DNA of 64,000 nucleotides from JAGNZR01 sp051656905. GTDB lineage: Bacteria; Fusobacteriota; Fusobacteriia; Fusobacteriales; Fusobacteriaceae. The stretch is from positions 124,001 to 188,000 of the forward strand of contig JBOFJQ010000034.1 in assembly GCA_051656905.1 (NCBI GenBank), in the 5' to 3' direction. Below are positions 8,987-18,500 of this stretch, piece after piece (position 1 is the stretch's first letter; every line of letters starts with the position of its first letter). The position numbers were made by a program, and so were the translations under genes. The notes below the pieces were generated by a model, which was not told where the DNA came from, did not search any database, and worked only from the letters and a program-made list of their open reading frames with translations.

Positions 8987-9275
8987 AATCTATAATGTTT
9001 TCATGATATATATAGCAAATATATCATTGGAAACTTTATAATACAAAATTTTAACTATTTGAATAATAAATAAATTTGACTATAATTTAACTTAAATGCA
9101 AAGCTATTTCAGTGATTAGTCAAATAAAAAAAATAAAAAAATAAATATAAAATTACAATTTAGGAAAAATAAAAATTAAAAAAGTATTAAAGTGGAATTA
9201 TGAAAATATTTTTTTTATTATATAAAAAAACTTAAAAAAAACTTTTTCAAAAGTTAATAAAAAAAGGGGAGAGAA
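8987..9275. other. Upstream region of the fimbrial operon
   Basis: No gene is seen. It holds a sigma70-like promoter (listed separately) and a long A/T-homopolymer leader of about 180 nt before the first fimbrial gene. A small AACTTTT/AAAAGTT inverted repeat lies near 9240-9255 just upstream of the ribosome site. Confidence 0.5.
9059..9086 (+). promoter_or_regulatory. Candidate promoter of fimbrial operon
   Basis: TTGAAT (9059-9064), 16-bp spacer, TATAAT (9081-9086). A likely target of the flanking MarR-like regulators, though no operator could be identified. Confidence 0.5.
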
Positions 9276-10232
9276 ATGAGTGTTTTAGAAAAGATAAAAA
9301 ATCTTTTTGTGCGGAAAATATTTTTTTTAAAAATGGTAGTGATACTTTTTAATGTGAGTATTCTAGCGGAAGCTAATCCTAGTGGAGAAAAATTGGTTAC
9401 AAGAGTTATGTCAATAGGGCCTGCAACTGTGACAACTAATTTGATTATGTTTTCAGAAGCTACTTTAATAGGGAACACACCAATATCAGGAACATTACGA
9501 GGTGTTACGTTTATGTCGTTTTCACATAATAAAAATGCCGAAGCTGACGGAGTGTATTACATGTCAGGTGATTATCAGATAAGCGATGATCTAAAAGGGG
9601 AATATAAGATTAGTAATGTCAGAGCGACGGTAACTAATTCCAGCTCAGCAAGTGTAGATATAGATGCTGAAGAGAATTGGATAGATGTAGAAATTGACGA
9701 TTATAAGGCAGATGATGTAAATAGGGTAGCCACAGTAGAAATTATAGGAGACTTAACATATACAACAGGAAGGGGAGAAGTAGGAAAAGGCTCAGTTAAT
9801 GTGACTAACAATATATCAGCAATATCTCATAGCCCAGTTACAGCATTAATAAATAGTCCAATAGAAGTAAATCAGGCAATAACACTAAATGCACAGCCTT
9901 TAAATTTTGGAAACGTAATTCCTCTAACTGGAAAATATGAAAAAGAATCATTGATAGGCATTACAGGGGCAAGAGGAACAGATGTAACAATTAGCTTAAA
10001 TGGTGCAGTTGGGCAAGAAGTAAGTGAAAAACTAGTAAGTGGAAGAAACAAAATACCAATAACATATAAAATAGAAAATGGCTCTGGCAATATTATAAGT
10101 GAACTAAAATTAGAAGATAGTGGAACAGGAAGTGCAGCACTAAAAGGCATAATAGATAGTGATAATATACCGAGGGGTCAAGTAGGGGGTGCATATACAG
10201 GTTCGGTAACAATAGAAGTTGACTATAAATAG
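9276..10232 (+). CDS. Fimbrial subunit, possibly tip adhesin (two-domain)
   Basis: A 318-residue exported protein. It has a long signal segment (hydrophobic stretch about residues 17-32, then AEA). The N-terminal half is unlike the small pilins; the C-terminal half resembles them and has DUF4402-like features: LNFGNVIPL near the domain start and a final strand YTGSVTIEVDYK ending at the last residues. The closing aromatic/charged strand is typical of chaperone-usher subunits. Being longest and first in the operon, it is a candidate tip adhesin. The ribosome site is AGGGGAGAG. The next subunit gene starts 13 bp downstream. Confidence 0.7.
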   Translation: MSVLEKIKNLFVRKIFFLKMVVILFNVSILAEANPSGEKLVTRVMSIGPATVTTNLIMFSEATLIGNTPISGTLRGVTFMSFSHNKNAEADGVYYMSGDYQISDDLKGEYKISNVRATVTNSSSASVDIDAEENWIDVEIDDYKADDVNRVATVEIIGDLTYTTGRGEVGKGSVNVTNNISAISHSPVTALINSPIEVNQAITLNAQPLNFGNVIPLTGKYEKESLIGITGARGTDVTISLNGAVGQEVSEKLVSGRNKIPITYKIENGSGNIISELKLEDSGTGSAALKGIIDSDNIPRGQVGGAYTGSVTIEVDYK

Positions 10233-10245
10233 GGGGAAAGTTTTG

Positions 10246-10797
10246 GTGGTGAATAGGATAAATAAGAAAAAAAATGCAATATTTTTTATACGGAAAATCC
10301 ATATAATGTTTTTTATGGTTAGTGCTATTGCTCTAAATGTAAAAGCTTATAGTGCAATATCAAAATTAGGAGCAACAGCAATAGTGCCAGTTGTAGCTAC
10401 TATTCCAATATTAGAGCCAACTCTATCTTATAAAGGTTCTGGGATATCTCATATGGCTTTTATGAAACGTGACATAAATATAAATGGGGAAATAATAATG
10501 GGAATTACAAGTTACAAGCAAGTGGATAATGGTTTTGACGGAGTTGTTACTATAAAATATCCAAAATCAATAAATCTTGTAGCTTCAGAAGCTATAGGAC
10601 TAATATATGGTGTCAAATTAGACTTTTCGGTAATAGGTGGAGAAACAGATAAAGGTAGTGGACCGGAGAGACAGATAGATCTTCTAGTACCTTTAGGTCA
10701 AGAGATATTAAAAAGTATAAATTATACTATAAGTGGAAATGCTCCTGTACCTGGAAAATATGAAGGGATGGCAGAATTCACTTTAGAATATAACTAA
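10246..10797 (+). CDS. Fimbrial subunit (minor)
   Basis: About 183 residues if started at GTG 10246, which has AGGGGGAA eight bases upstream; GTG 10249 or TTG 10219 are alternatives. It has an N-terminal signal (IHIMFFMVSAIALNVKAYS). It has the fimbrial-type ending YEGMAEFTLEYN, in which the last strand would be donated to or complemented by the chaperone. No specific family is recognised beyond this. It lies between the putative tip protein and the usher (17 bp from the latter). Confidence 0.65.
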   Translation: MVNRINKKKNAIFFIRKIHIMFFMVSAIALNVKAYSAISKLGATAIVPVVATIPILEPTLSYKGSGISHMAFMKRDININGEIIMGITSYKQVDNGFDGVVTIKYPKSINLVASEAIGLIYGVKLDFSVIGGETDKGSGPERQIDLLVPLGQEILKSINYTISGNAPVPGKYEGMAEFTLEYN

Positions 10798-10814
10798 AAG
10801 TGGAGAAAGTATAG

Positions 10815-13532
10815 ATGGGAAAATTAAATAGGAATTTATTAAAAATTTTAATTATGCTATGTCTATTTAAAAATACAACACTGGCATTTTCAGAAACGTC
10901 CAATGAAAATTTAAAAGAACAGAAATTACTCTCTGGAAAAGATGAAAAAATATATTTTAAAGAAGAAAAAGTTCTTGAAGAATCAGAAGGAATGCAAAGA
11001 GAATACAATGAAGGTGAGGAAGTATTAATAAAAGTAGATGTAAAAAAGAAAGAAGAATATGTTGAAGGAATAGTAAATAATGGAAAAATATATGTAAAAG
11101 AAGCAAGTTTTTTAGAAGTAATTGAAAGAAAAAACTTAAATAAGAACAAAATGGGAAACACTATAGAGATAGATAATGAAAAATATTATGATTTAGAAAA
11201 TGATTATGAAAATTTAGGTTTAAAAAATTATTTCTTTGATAGAAAAACTATGAATATGAGAGTCACTCCAACTTGGGAACTTGCCTATGAGAGAGAAGAA
11301 AATATTTTAGATAGTAGAGAAAGGTTGAAAATTCAAAAGAAAAACAATAAAGATTCACAGTATGAAGAGGAAGAATGGAAGATGTGGACCTCTGGAATAA
11401 TGGGAATAGGATATACGAGAACAGATGGAAATAACGAAAATAATAGTGGGTATATAAGATACACAAATAATCTATTATATGGCTCAACAAGTATAAATGC
11501 CACAATAGATGACAATAACGGGGATGCAGAAGGAAAATTAGATTATGCTTATTGGGAAAGAAATATCTTGAATAACAAAAGATTACTAATTGGAAATACA
11601 TATAAACAATCTAACTATAGTGTATCAGATAATAGTGGTTCAATAACAGGAATAACATTAGGTTCAGAAAATAGTTGGGATAGCCAAATGAGAGTAACTC
11701 AAAAACAAGTAACTGGTTATGCTGCAACAGGTACTGTGGTTGAATTATATGAAAATGGTATATTAAAAGATTTTAAATCAGTAATAGATGGGCAGTATGC
11801 ATTTAACGTTGACTTATATAATGGAAGCAAGAATTACACAATAAAAAAATATACTCCAGATGGTCAAGTGATAGTGGAGGAAGTAACCTTATTAGCTAGT
11901 GAAAGTGTCTTAGAAAAAGGGAAATTTGATTATTTAGTAGATGCAGGAGTAATAAAAAAGAAGGAAAGTAAAAGTACCTTTGGTGGAGAAGTGAAATATG
12001 GAATATTAAAAGATTTTACAGGTATTGTAGGGGGCTTTGATTTATATGATGATAATTACAGTAAACAGTCATTCTATAAAGTTGGAGAGGTAGGGATATT
12101 AGATATACCATACATAAAGGCTCCTCTTTATCATAGTATAGTCTATTCTAGCGATGGAGATGAAAACTCAATGTCAAAATATACATTGGGACTAACTCTT
12201 GGAAAAGATCAAATAAATTATAAAAATGAAGACTATACAAAATTAGATTTAAGATTTCAGTCTTTTACTAAAAAAAATGATGATTTATATTATGATTTTA
12301 GAGAGATGAAAGGATATAACTTAAAAGTAGGAACCTCCTCTCGTGAAGATACAAACGATGAGAAACATAGAACTTATTATGGAACTATATATAAAAGTTA
12401 CGGTTTGTATTATACAAGTTTAGGATTGAATAAGACCAAAAATAAAACAACAGGAGAAACTGAAAACTATATATCACCAGGAATCTCCTATAGTGCCCCT
12501 AGTGGGAGTATGCTTAATAAATATATAGATACAATCTCTATATATTCAAATATTGGTGAAGAAAATACCTATGGAATTAGCCTCGGAAAAAATAATGCAG
12601 GGGAATGGGATTACTATTTAAATTATAATAATGACAGTAGTAACAGAAAAGAAATGATAGGGCTAATGGTTAGTTATACACCAGGTGGAAAAGTTAAGAT
12701 GTCAACAAATATACAAAAATCACATTATAATAATAAACCGATAATCCAAAATACAGTGGAAACAAATATATATATAGGGCCACAAAAACCTAAATTTGAT
12801 TATGCTAAAAACATGGGAAAAGGATCAGTTGCAGGAAAGGTTTATTTAGATAAGGATGGAAATGGAAAATTTGATGAAGGAATAGATAAAATAATAAAAA
12901 AATCTAAAATAGAGACATATAGAAACTCTACAATTGCAGATGAAAATGGAGAGTTTGTATTAGGAGGATTAGAAACCTATTCACCAGTAGATGTAAGAAT
13001 TACTAGTGATGATGAAAACATTCCTTATTATGTATCAACGAACTCACATGAAAAAGTAAAGCTTAATCCAGGAGGGCGAAAGCAGTTAGATTTTGGATAT
13101 AGGCCAGTAGTATCTATATCAACAGAGATAAACTTTGGAGAAAATTTTTATCGAGAGCAAGTTGTAGATATGCTAAGAGAGATGGAGATAGAATTTGAAA
13201 ATATGCGGACTCATGAGAAGCATAAATATGAGTTTGGGAAAGATGATATGATAATAAAATCTCTTCCAGTAGGGGTTTATTCTCTGGAGTTAATATACAA
13301 AGGTGACAGTAATATAAAAATACATAAATCAAAACATTATTTAGCACTAAAGGAAACTGAAGAGAGTGAAATAACTTTTGATGTAGAAAAGCTAGATGAA
13401 AATAACTTTGTATTAACTGTGAAACAAGATTATAAGCAACTTTTCGTTAGCTTGGAACAACTATATTCCAGTTTAGAATTAGAGAAAAATAAATATATAG
13501 GTTATAAAAAGAAAGAGATAGAAAGGAGATAA
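10815..13532 (+). CDS. Outer-membrane fimbrial usher
   Basis: A 905-residue protein, the size of chaperone-usher pathway ushers, which gate and assemble subunits across the outer membrane. It has a signal peptide (about residues 1-24), an N-terminal periplasmic region, then many alternating amphipathic strands (for example GSTSINATIDD, LRFQSFTKK). A plug-like segment TGTVVELYENGILKDF is followed by a C-terminal SdrB/carboxypeptidase-regulatory-like fold with calcium-type DKDGNGKFDEG. This arrangement resembles the CS1/TcfC (alternate, alpha) usher class more than FimD. The neighbours are fimbrial subunits and a chaperone; the ribosome site of the chaperone gene lies within its last codons. 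Confidence 0.8.
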   Translation: MGKLNRNLLKILIMLCLFKNTTLAFSETSNENLKEQKLLSGKDEKIYFKEEKVLEESEGMQREYNEGEEVLIKVDVKKKEEYVEGIVNNGKIYVKEASFLEVIERKNLNKNKMGNTIEIDNEKYYDLENDYENLGLKNYFFDRKTMNMRVTPTWELAYEREENILDSRERLKIQKKNNKDSQYEEEEWKMWTSGIMGIGYTRTDGNNENNSGYIRYTNNLLYGSTSINATIDDNNGDAEGKLDYAYWERNILNNKRLLIGNTYKQSNYSVSDNSGSITGITLGSENSWDSQMRVTQKQVTGYAATGTVVELYENGILKDFKSVIDGQYAFNVDLYNGSKNYTIKKYTPDGQVIVEEVTLLASESVLEKGKFDYLVDAGVIKKKESKSTFGGEVKYGILKDFTGIVGGFDLYDDNYSKQSFYKVGEVGILDIPYIKAPLYHSIVYSSDGDENSMSKYTLGLTLGKDQINYKNEDYTKLDLRFQSFTKKNDDLYYDFREMKGYNLKVGTSSREDTNDEKHRTYYGTIYKSYGLYYTSLGLNKTKNKTTGETENYISPGISYSAPSGSMLNKYIDTISIYSNIGEENTYGISLGKNNAGEWDYYLNYNNDSSNRKEMIGLMVSYTPGGKVKMSTNIQKSHYNNKPIIQNTVETNIYIGPQKPKFDYAKNMGKGSVAGKVYLDKDGNGKFDEGIDKIIKKSKIETYRNSTIADENGEFVLGGLETYSPVDVRITSDDENIPYYVSTNSHEKVKLNPGGRKQLDFGYRPVVSISTEINFGENFYREQVVDMLREMEIEFENMRTHEKHKYEFGKDDMIIKSLPVGVYSLELIYKGDSNIKIHKSKHYLALKETEESEITFDVEKLDENNFVLTVKQDYKQLFVSLEQLYSSLELEKNKYIGYKKKEIERR

Positions 13533-13534
13533 AT

Positions 13535-14299
13535 ATGAAAAAAATATTAATAGGGCTACTATTAATAGTATTAGCAGTAACTACTTTTGCAGAAAGATCA
13601 GAAGGAGAACAAACTCCAATATATCCTGCAACATTATCGATACCAATAGAAAAGTCAAAAAATATAAAAGTATTTACTGTGTACAATACAACAACAGAAA
13701 GAAAAAGTTTTGAGATAGAGATTAAGAAGGAAGACAACTTTGGAGAGATATCTCAAGTATCTAAATATATAAAAGTATTTCCTAAAAGATTCTCATTAGA
13801 ACCAGGGAAAAGTAAAGAGGTAAGGGTAAATGTAGAAAATATACCTGAAGAGATGTTAGGAAAAGGAGAATATAAGGCAGCACTTTTAATAAAAGGTTTA
13901 TCATCAAAAGTAAATGAAAAATATGAATCTAAAGCGAAAAGTGGAGCAATAACAACTACCTTAAATATAAAAATAAATATAAGTATGGGAATCTATGTCC
14001 TAACCGGAAATGAATTTGAAAAAGTTGAAATTGAAAAATTTAGATTAAATAAAGCAACTAATATGTACGAAGCAAAGATAAAAAATACAGGAAACTATTC
14101 GTACCCAGTTGTTCTTAATATTTTAGATAAAAATAAAAATGTTTTATCAAAAAGAGAATCAATAAAAATATTCCCAGGAATAGCAACAGATATATCTTTT
14201 CCTGCAATAGTAAATTCAGACAAAATAGAAATTAAGTTTTCAGAGAAAGAAAAAAGTTTGAAGTTATATGAAATATCAGATTTATTATCTAATCAATAA
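13535..14299 (+). CDS. Periplasmic fimbrial chaperone
   Basis: A 254-residue PapD-like chaperone that caps pilin subunits by donor-strand complementation in the periplasm. Signal peptide about residues 1-19 (ending TTFA). The first Ig-like domain has the PIYPATLSIPIEK opening, and the F1-G1 region reads YIKVFPKRFSLEPGKSKEVRVNV, the expected P-x-F-x-L-x-PG pattern. A second domain follows with NTGNYSYPVVLNI. Length and order match alpha-class chaperones. It starts two bases after the usher stop. Confidence 0.82.
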   Translation: MKKILIGLLLIVLAVTTFAERSEGEQTPIYPATLSIPIEKSKNIKVFTVYNTTTERKSFEIEIKKEDNFGEISQVSKYIKVFPKRFSLEPGKSKEVRVNVENIPEEMLGKGEYKAALLIKGLSSKVNEKYESKAKSGAITTTLNIKINISMGIYVLTGNEFEKVEIEKFRLNKATNMYEAKIKNTGNYSYPVVLNILDKNKNVLSKRESIKIFPGIATDISFPAIVNSDKIEIKFSEKEKSLKLYEISDLLSNQ

Positions 14300-14341
14300 T
14301 CCTAAGAAGGTTATTATATAAAAATAAAAAGGAGATTAAAA

Positions 14342-14833
14342 ATGAAAAAAATGTTATTAGTTTTATCTTTAGTAGCAGTTTCAACAGCGTATTCAGCTAC
14401 TAACCAACTTTTAAAAGCGACGTTAACAGTAGTGGATCCAGCGTCAGAAGTAATTTTAACTACTAATACAAGAGCAATGCAATTTGGTACAGTGCCAATT
14501 GTAAATGGAGGAAATGCATCTACAAATGATGTGACTTTAAAAATTTCAGGAAATAATGCAAAGTCTGCAAAAATGAGTTTTCCAGATAAGGGGACATTAA
14601 CAGTAAAGGGTGGCAAGGAAACTGTAGATATCCTATACATAACTAGCAATATTGTGGAGGGGGCATTAACAAATACAGGTGGAGTTCAGACAATTACATC
14701 TAAAGGGAATTTGGGAGATGGAACTACTGGAAATACCATGTCTACTGACCTAAAAGCCACTATGGCACTAAATGGAAAAGAAGCAGCTGGATTATATGAA
14801 GGTACAGTTACAATTGACGCACAATATAACTAA
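14342..14833 (+). CDS. Fimbrial subunit, DUF4402-like (probable pilin)
   Basis: A 163-residue exported protein: signal peptide MKKMLLVLSLVAVSTAYS, then a beta-rich domain with the internal strand AMQFGTVPIVNGG and the terminal strand GLYEGTVTIDAQYN, which fit fimbrial subunits of the DUF4402/CS1-like kind. Its position after the chaperone and its short length suggest a major shaft subunit. It ends 16 bp before a paralogous subunit. Which of the two dominates the pilus cannot be read from sequence. Confidence 0.72.
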   Translation: MKKMLLVLSLVAVSTAYSATNQLLKATLTVVDPASEVILTTNTRAMQFGTVPIVNGGNASTNDVTLKISGNNAKSAKMSFPDKGTLTVKGGKETVDILYITSNIVEGALTNTGGVQTITSKGNLGDGTTGNTMSTDLKATMALNGKEAAGLYEGTVTIDAQYN

Positions 14834-14849
14834 TAAGGAGGAATAAAAG

Positions 14850-15314
14850 GTGAAAAAATTATTAATATTATTATCAATGGTAACTGCATCAGGAGCATAC
14901 TCAGCAGTATCAACAACATTAGACGTAAATGCAACATTAATAAAGCCACTTACACTGGAATCTAGTGCTAAAGAGTTACAAGGATCAATAACTACAGCGG
15001 GAGGAGCAGTAGCTCTATCAACTGTAGACTTACTAGTAACAGGGATGTTGTCAGCTGACGTAAATGTTATAGCTCCTAAAGATGTAACGCTTTATGAAGT
15101 TGGAGGAACACAAGATATAGTATTACAATCTAAATTTTCGTCGACTGCGACTACGACAGGAACAACGTTGCAAACAAAGTTAACGTTAGATGCAGCAGGT
15201 GAAGTAACAACAACTTATAATCTAGAAGGAACAGTAAAAACAGGGATAAAAGTAGGGGCATCAAATAAGGCTGAATTTGTTGGAAATACAGATATTACAG
15301 TAGCGTACAACTAG
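14850..15314 (+). CDS. Fimbrial subunit (probable pilin)
   Basis: A 154-residue exported protein with signal peptide MKKLLILLSMVTASGAYS and a single beta-rich domain ending in FVGNTDITVAYN. The start codon is GTG with AAGGAGG correctly spaced; the encoded N-terminus aligns with that of the previous subunit. No cysteine, as in alpha-class pilins. It is the last gene of the fimbrial operon, followed by a hairpin at 15343. Confidence 0.7.
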   Translation: MKKLLILLSMVTASGAYSAVSTTLDVNATLIKPLTLESSAKELQGSITTAGGAVALSTVDLLVTGMLSADVNVIAPKDVTLYEVGGTQDIVLQSKFSSTATTTGTTLQTKLTLDAAGEVTTTYNLEGTVKTGIKVGASNKAEFVGNTDITVAYN

Positions 15315-15342
15315 TTTTAAGAGGTTAAAAAAATAAAAAATA

Positions 15343-15383
15343 GAAGAAACTGTAAGAAGAAACACCTTTTTACAGTTTTCTTC
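15343..15383 (+). terminator. Hairpin after fimbrial operon
   Basis: GAAGAAACTGTAA (15343-15355) pairs with TTACAGTTTTCTTC (15370-15383) with one bulge. There is no following T-run, so it may be a leaky terminator that lets some transcription continue into the autotransporter gene. Confidence 0.5.
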
Positions 15384-15535
15384 ATAACAAATCGAAAATA
15401 CGAAGTATCTGAAAATTAAATAACAAATTAAATAACGAAATAAATAATAAAAAAATTAATGAGAAAATAACGAACTAAGTCAGATTAGTTTTTATTATAT
15501 AGAATAGGAAGCAAGATAATTTATTGGGGGAAAAG

Positions 15536-18500
15536 ATGAAGGGAAGTATTGGAAATAATGAAATGATAAAAAGAAGATTAAAAAGCATTAGTAAAGGGAG
15601 AGTTTCAGTGACAGAGTCTCTATTAGTATTTTTTTTAATAACAGGAAGCCTAGGTTATTGCGAAGAATCTATACCTGATATAAAAAAAGTAGGATTTGGA
15701 ACAACTAATACCTTGATACGTCAAGATGCAGATATAACAGTGGATTCAGGAGTGGGGATTTCAAGTAAAGGGAAACGAGGGATAGTAGAAAATACTGATA
15801 AGGGAATAATAAGAGTTAATGGAAATGATTCTATAGGAATATATGGAGAGGGAATTGTTACAAATAGAGGTGAAATAAAAGTAAGTGAAGGAATAGGAAT
15901 AGAACTTACTAGTAATAGTAAAGGAAGCTCAAACCAGATAATTGGGAAAATTGATGTAAGCAATGGTGGAATAGGAGTGAAAGTTAATCCCTCTAAAGGA
16001 AGATTTGATAATCTTGGTCAAATAACTATAACAGGTAAAAATTCTATAGGGATATATACAGAAGCGATTGCAAGAAATGTTATAGGTGAAATAACTGTAA
16101 CTGGCGGGACAGGGATAAAAGTTGGAAAAAATGGAACTGGAATAAATATGGGGACAATAACAGCTAATAATGCAGGTTCACGTGCAATGTATGGAACAGA
16201 TGGAGGAATAGTAATAAATGAAACTTCTGGAATAATAAAAGGAAGTTCAAATAATACAATAGAAGTAAATGGGACAGGTTCATTAGGGATAAATAAAGGG
16301 AAAATAGAAAATACATCAGCTAATGGAATGTATGCAACGTTTGGGGCAACGATAAAAAATGAAAAAAGTGGAGTAATTTCAAATAAAGGAACAGATGGAA
16401 TGAATGCAACAGGAATAGGTTCTTCTGCTTATAATGAAGGAAAAATTTCAAATACAGGGAATCCAGGTATGCGTTCTTCGCTAGGTGCGATGGCAATGAA
16501 TAAAGGAATAATTTCAAATAAAAGTCAAAGTGGTATGTATTCAACAGGAATAGGTTCTTCTGTATATAATGAAGGTGAAATCTCAAATAATGGAGATTTT
16601 GGGATGGATATAACATTAAATGCAATGGGGATAAATACAGGGATTATAAAAAATGCTGGAAATAGAGGGATATATATAACAGGAACTGGTACAACAGCAA
16701 CAAACAAAGGAGAAATCTCAAATATAGGCTTGTATGGAATGTATGTGAATTCTGGATCTTTTGCAACAAATGAGAGTGCAGGAATAATTTCAAACACAAA
16801 TTCTTACGGAATGTATGTATTAGGAGCAGGATCAACAGGAACAAATAAGGGGACAATTTTTAACACTGGAGATTATGGAATGTATGCTTCAGGTGGAGGA
16901 AGCATATTAAATGAAGCAACAGGAACAATAAAAAATACAAAAGACTATGGAATGACAGCTGATGGAAAAGGAAGTACAGGAACAAATCTAGGTGAAATTT
17001 CAAATACAGGAAATTACGGAATGTACGCTTCAGGTGGGGGAACAGTAACAAATGATCAAGGAGCAACAATTTCAAACATAGGTATATATGGAATGGGAGC
17101 CAATGGATCAGGAAGTATAGCTATAAACAAATCAGGAACATTAGGGAAAATAATGATTTCAACTAATGTAGGAACAGCAGTGAATGAAGGAAAGTTAATC
17201 GATACCTCGATAATGAAAGCAGATGGTGGATTTGCAATAAATAGAGGAGAAATAGCTTCAACAGAAGAAAATGGAATGTATTCAACTAATGGAGGAGAAA
17301 TTCTAAATGAAACGCAAGGAGTAATTTCAACAACAAAAGATTATGGTATGGCAGCCGATGGAAAAGGAAGCACAGGAATAAATAAAGGAATAATCTCAAA
17401 TAATGGAAATTATGGGATGTACGCAAAAAATGAGGGTACAGTAACAAATGATCAAGGAGCAATAATTTCAAACACAGGTATATATGGAATGGGAGCCAAT
17501 GGATCAGGAAGTACAGCAATAAATAAATCAGAAACATTAGGAAAAATAATGATTTCAACTAATGCAGGAACAGTAATGAATGAAGGAAAACTAATAGGTT
17601 CGTCAAGATTAGAATCAGATGGTGGATTTGCAATAAATAAAGGGGAAATAGTTTCAACAGAAGAAAAAGGGATTTATGCCTCAAATGGAGGAAACATTCT
17701 AAATGAAACAGGTGGAATAATAAAGAATACCAAAGATTACGGGATGGCAGCTGACGGGACAGGAAGTAATGGAACAAATCTAGGTGTGATTTCAAATGAA
17801 GGAAATTATGGAATGTATTCATCAAATGGAGGAACGGTAATAAATGACCTAGGAGCGACAATCTCAAATCATGGTATATATGGAATAGGAGCAGAGGGAT
17901 TAGGGAGTACAGCAATAAATAAATCAGAAACATTAGGGAAAATAATGATTTCAACAAATTCAGGAACAGTAGTGAATGACGGAAAGTTAATAGATACCTC
18001 AAAGATGGAATCGGATGGTGGATTCGCAATAAATAGAGGAGAGATAAACACAACAGTAGAACACGGAATGTATGCATCAAATGGTGGAAACATATTGAAT
18101 GAAACCTCAGGAAAAATTGCAACAACAAAAGATCATGGGATGACAGCAGATGGTGCAGGAAGTACAGGAATAAATAAAGGAACAATCTCGAATTACGGAA
18201 ATTACGGAATGTATGCCCTAAATGAAGGAACAGTAACTAACGATGTAACAGGAGAAATTCTAACAACTGGTGAAATAGGAATGTTAGCACAAGGTGTAAA
18301 AGCAACTGCAATAAATGAAGGTATATTAGAGAGACAGATGCAAGCCACACAAGGTGGAACAGTAATAAATAAAGGGACTTTAAGACATAATGATACATAT
18401 GGAATGAAAGCAACAGATGCAGGAAGTACAGCAATAAATCAGTCAGCAGTATCTTTAGAAAAAGGGATGTATGCGACAAATGGTGGAATAGTAATAAATG

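Noticed and set aside
9200..9235. Short ORF MKIFFLLYKKT upstream of the fimbrial operon as a Phe/Leu leader peptide
   Set aside because: Weak ribosome site, no hairpin or terminator after it, composition explained by T/A homopolymers, and no amino-acid genes downstream.
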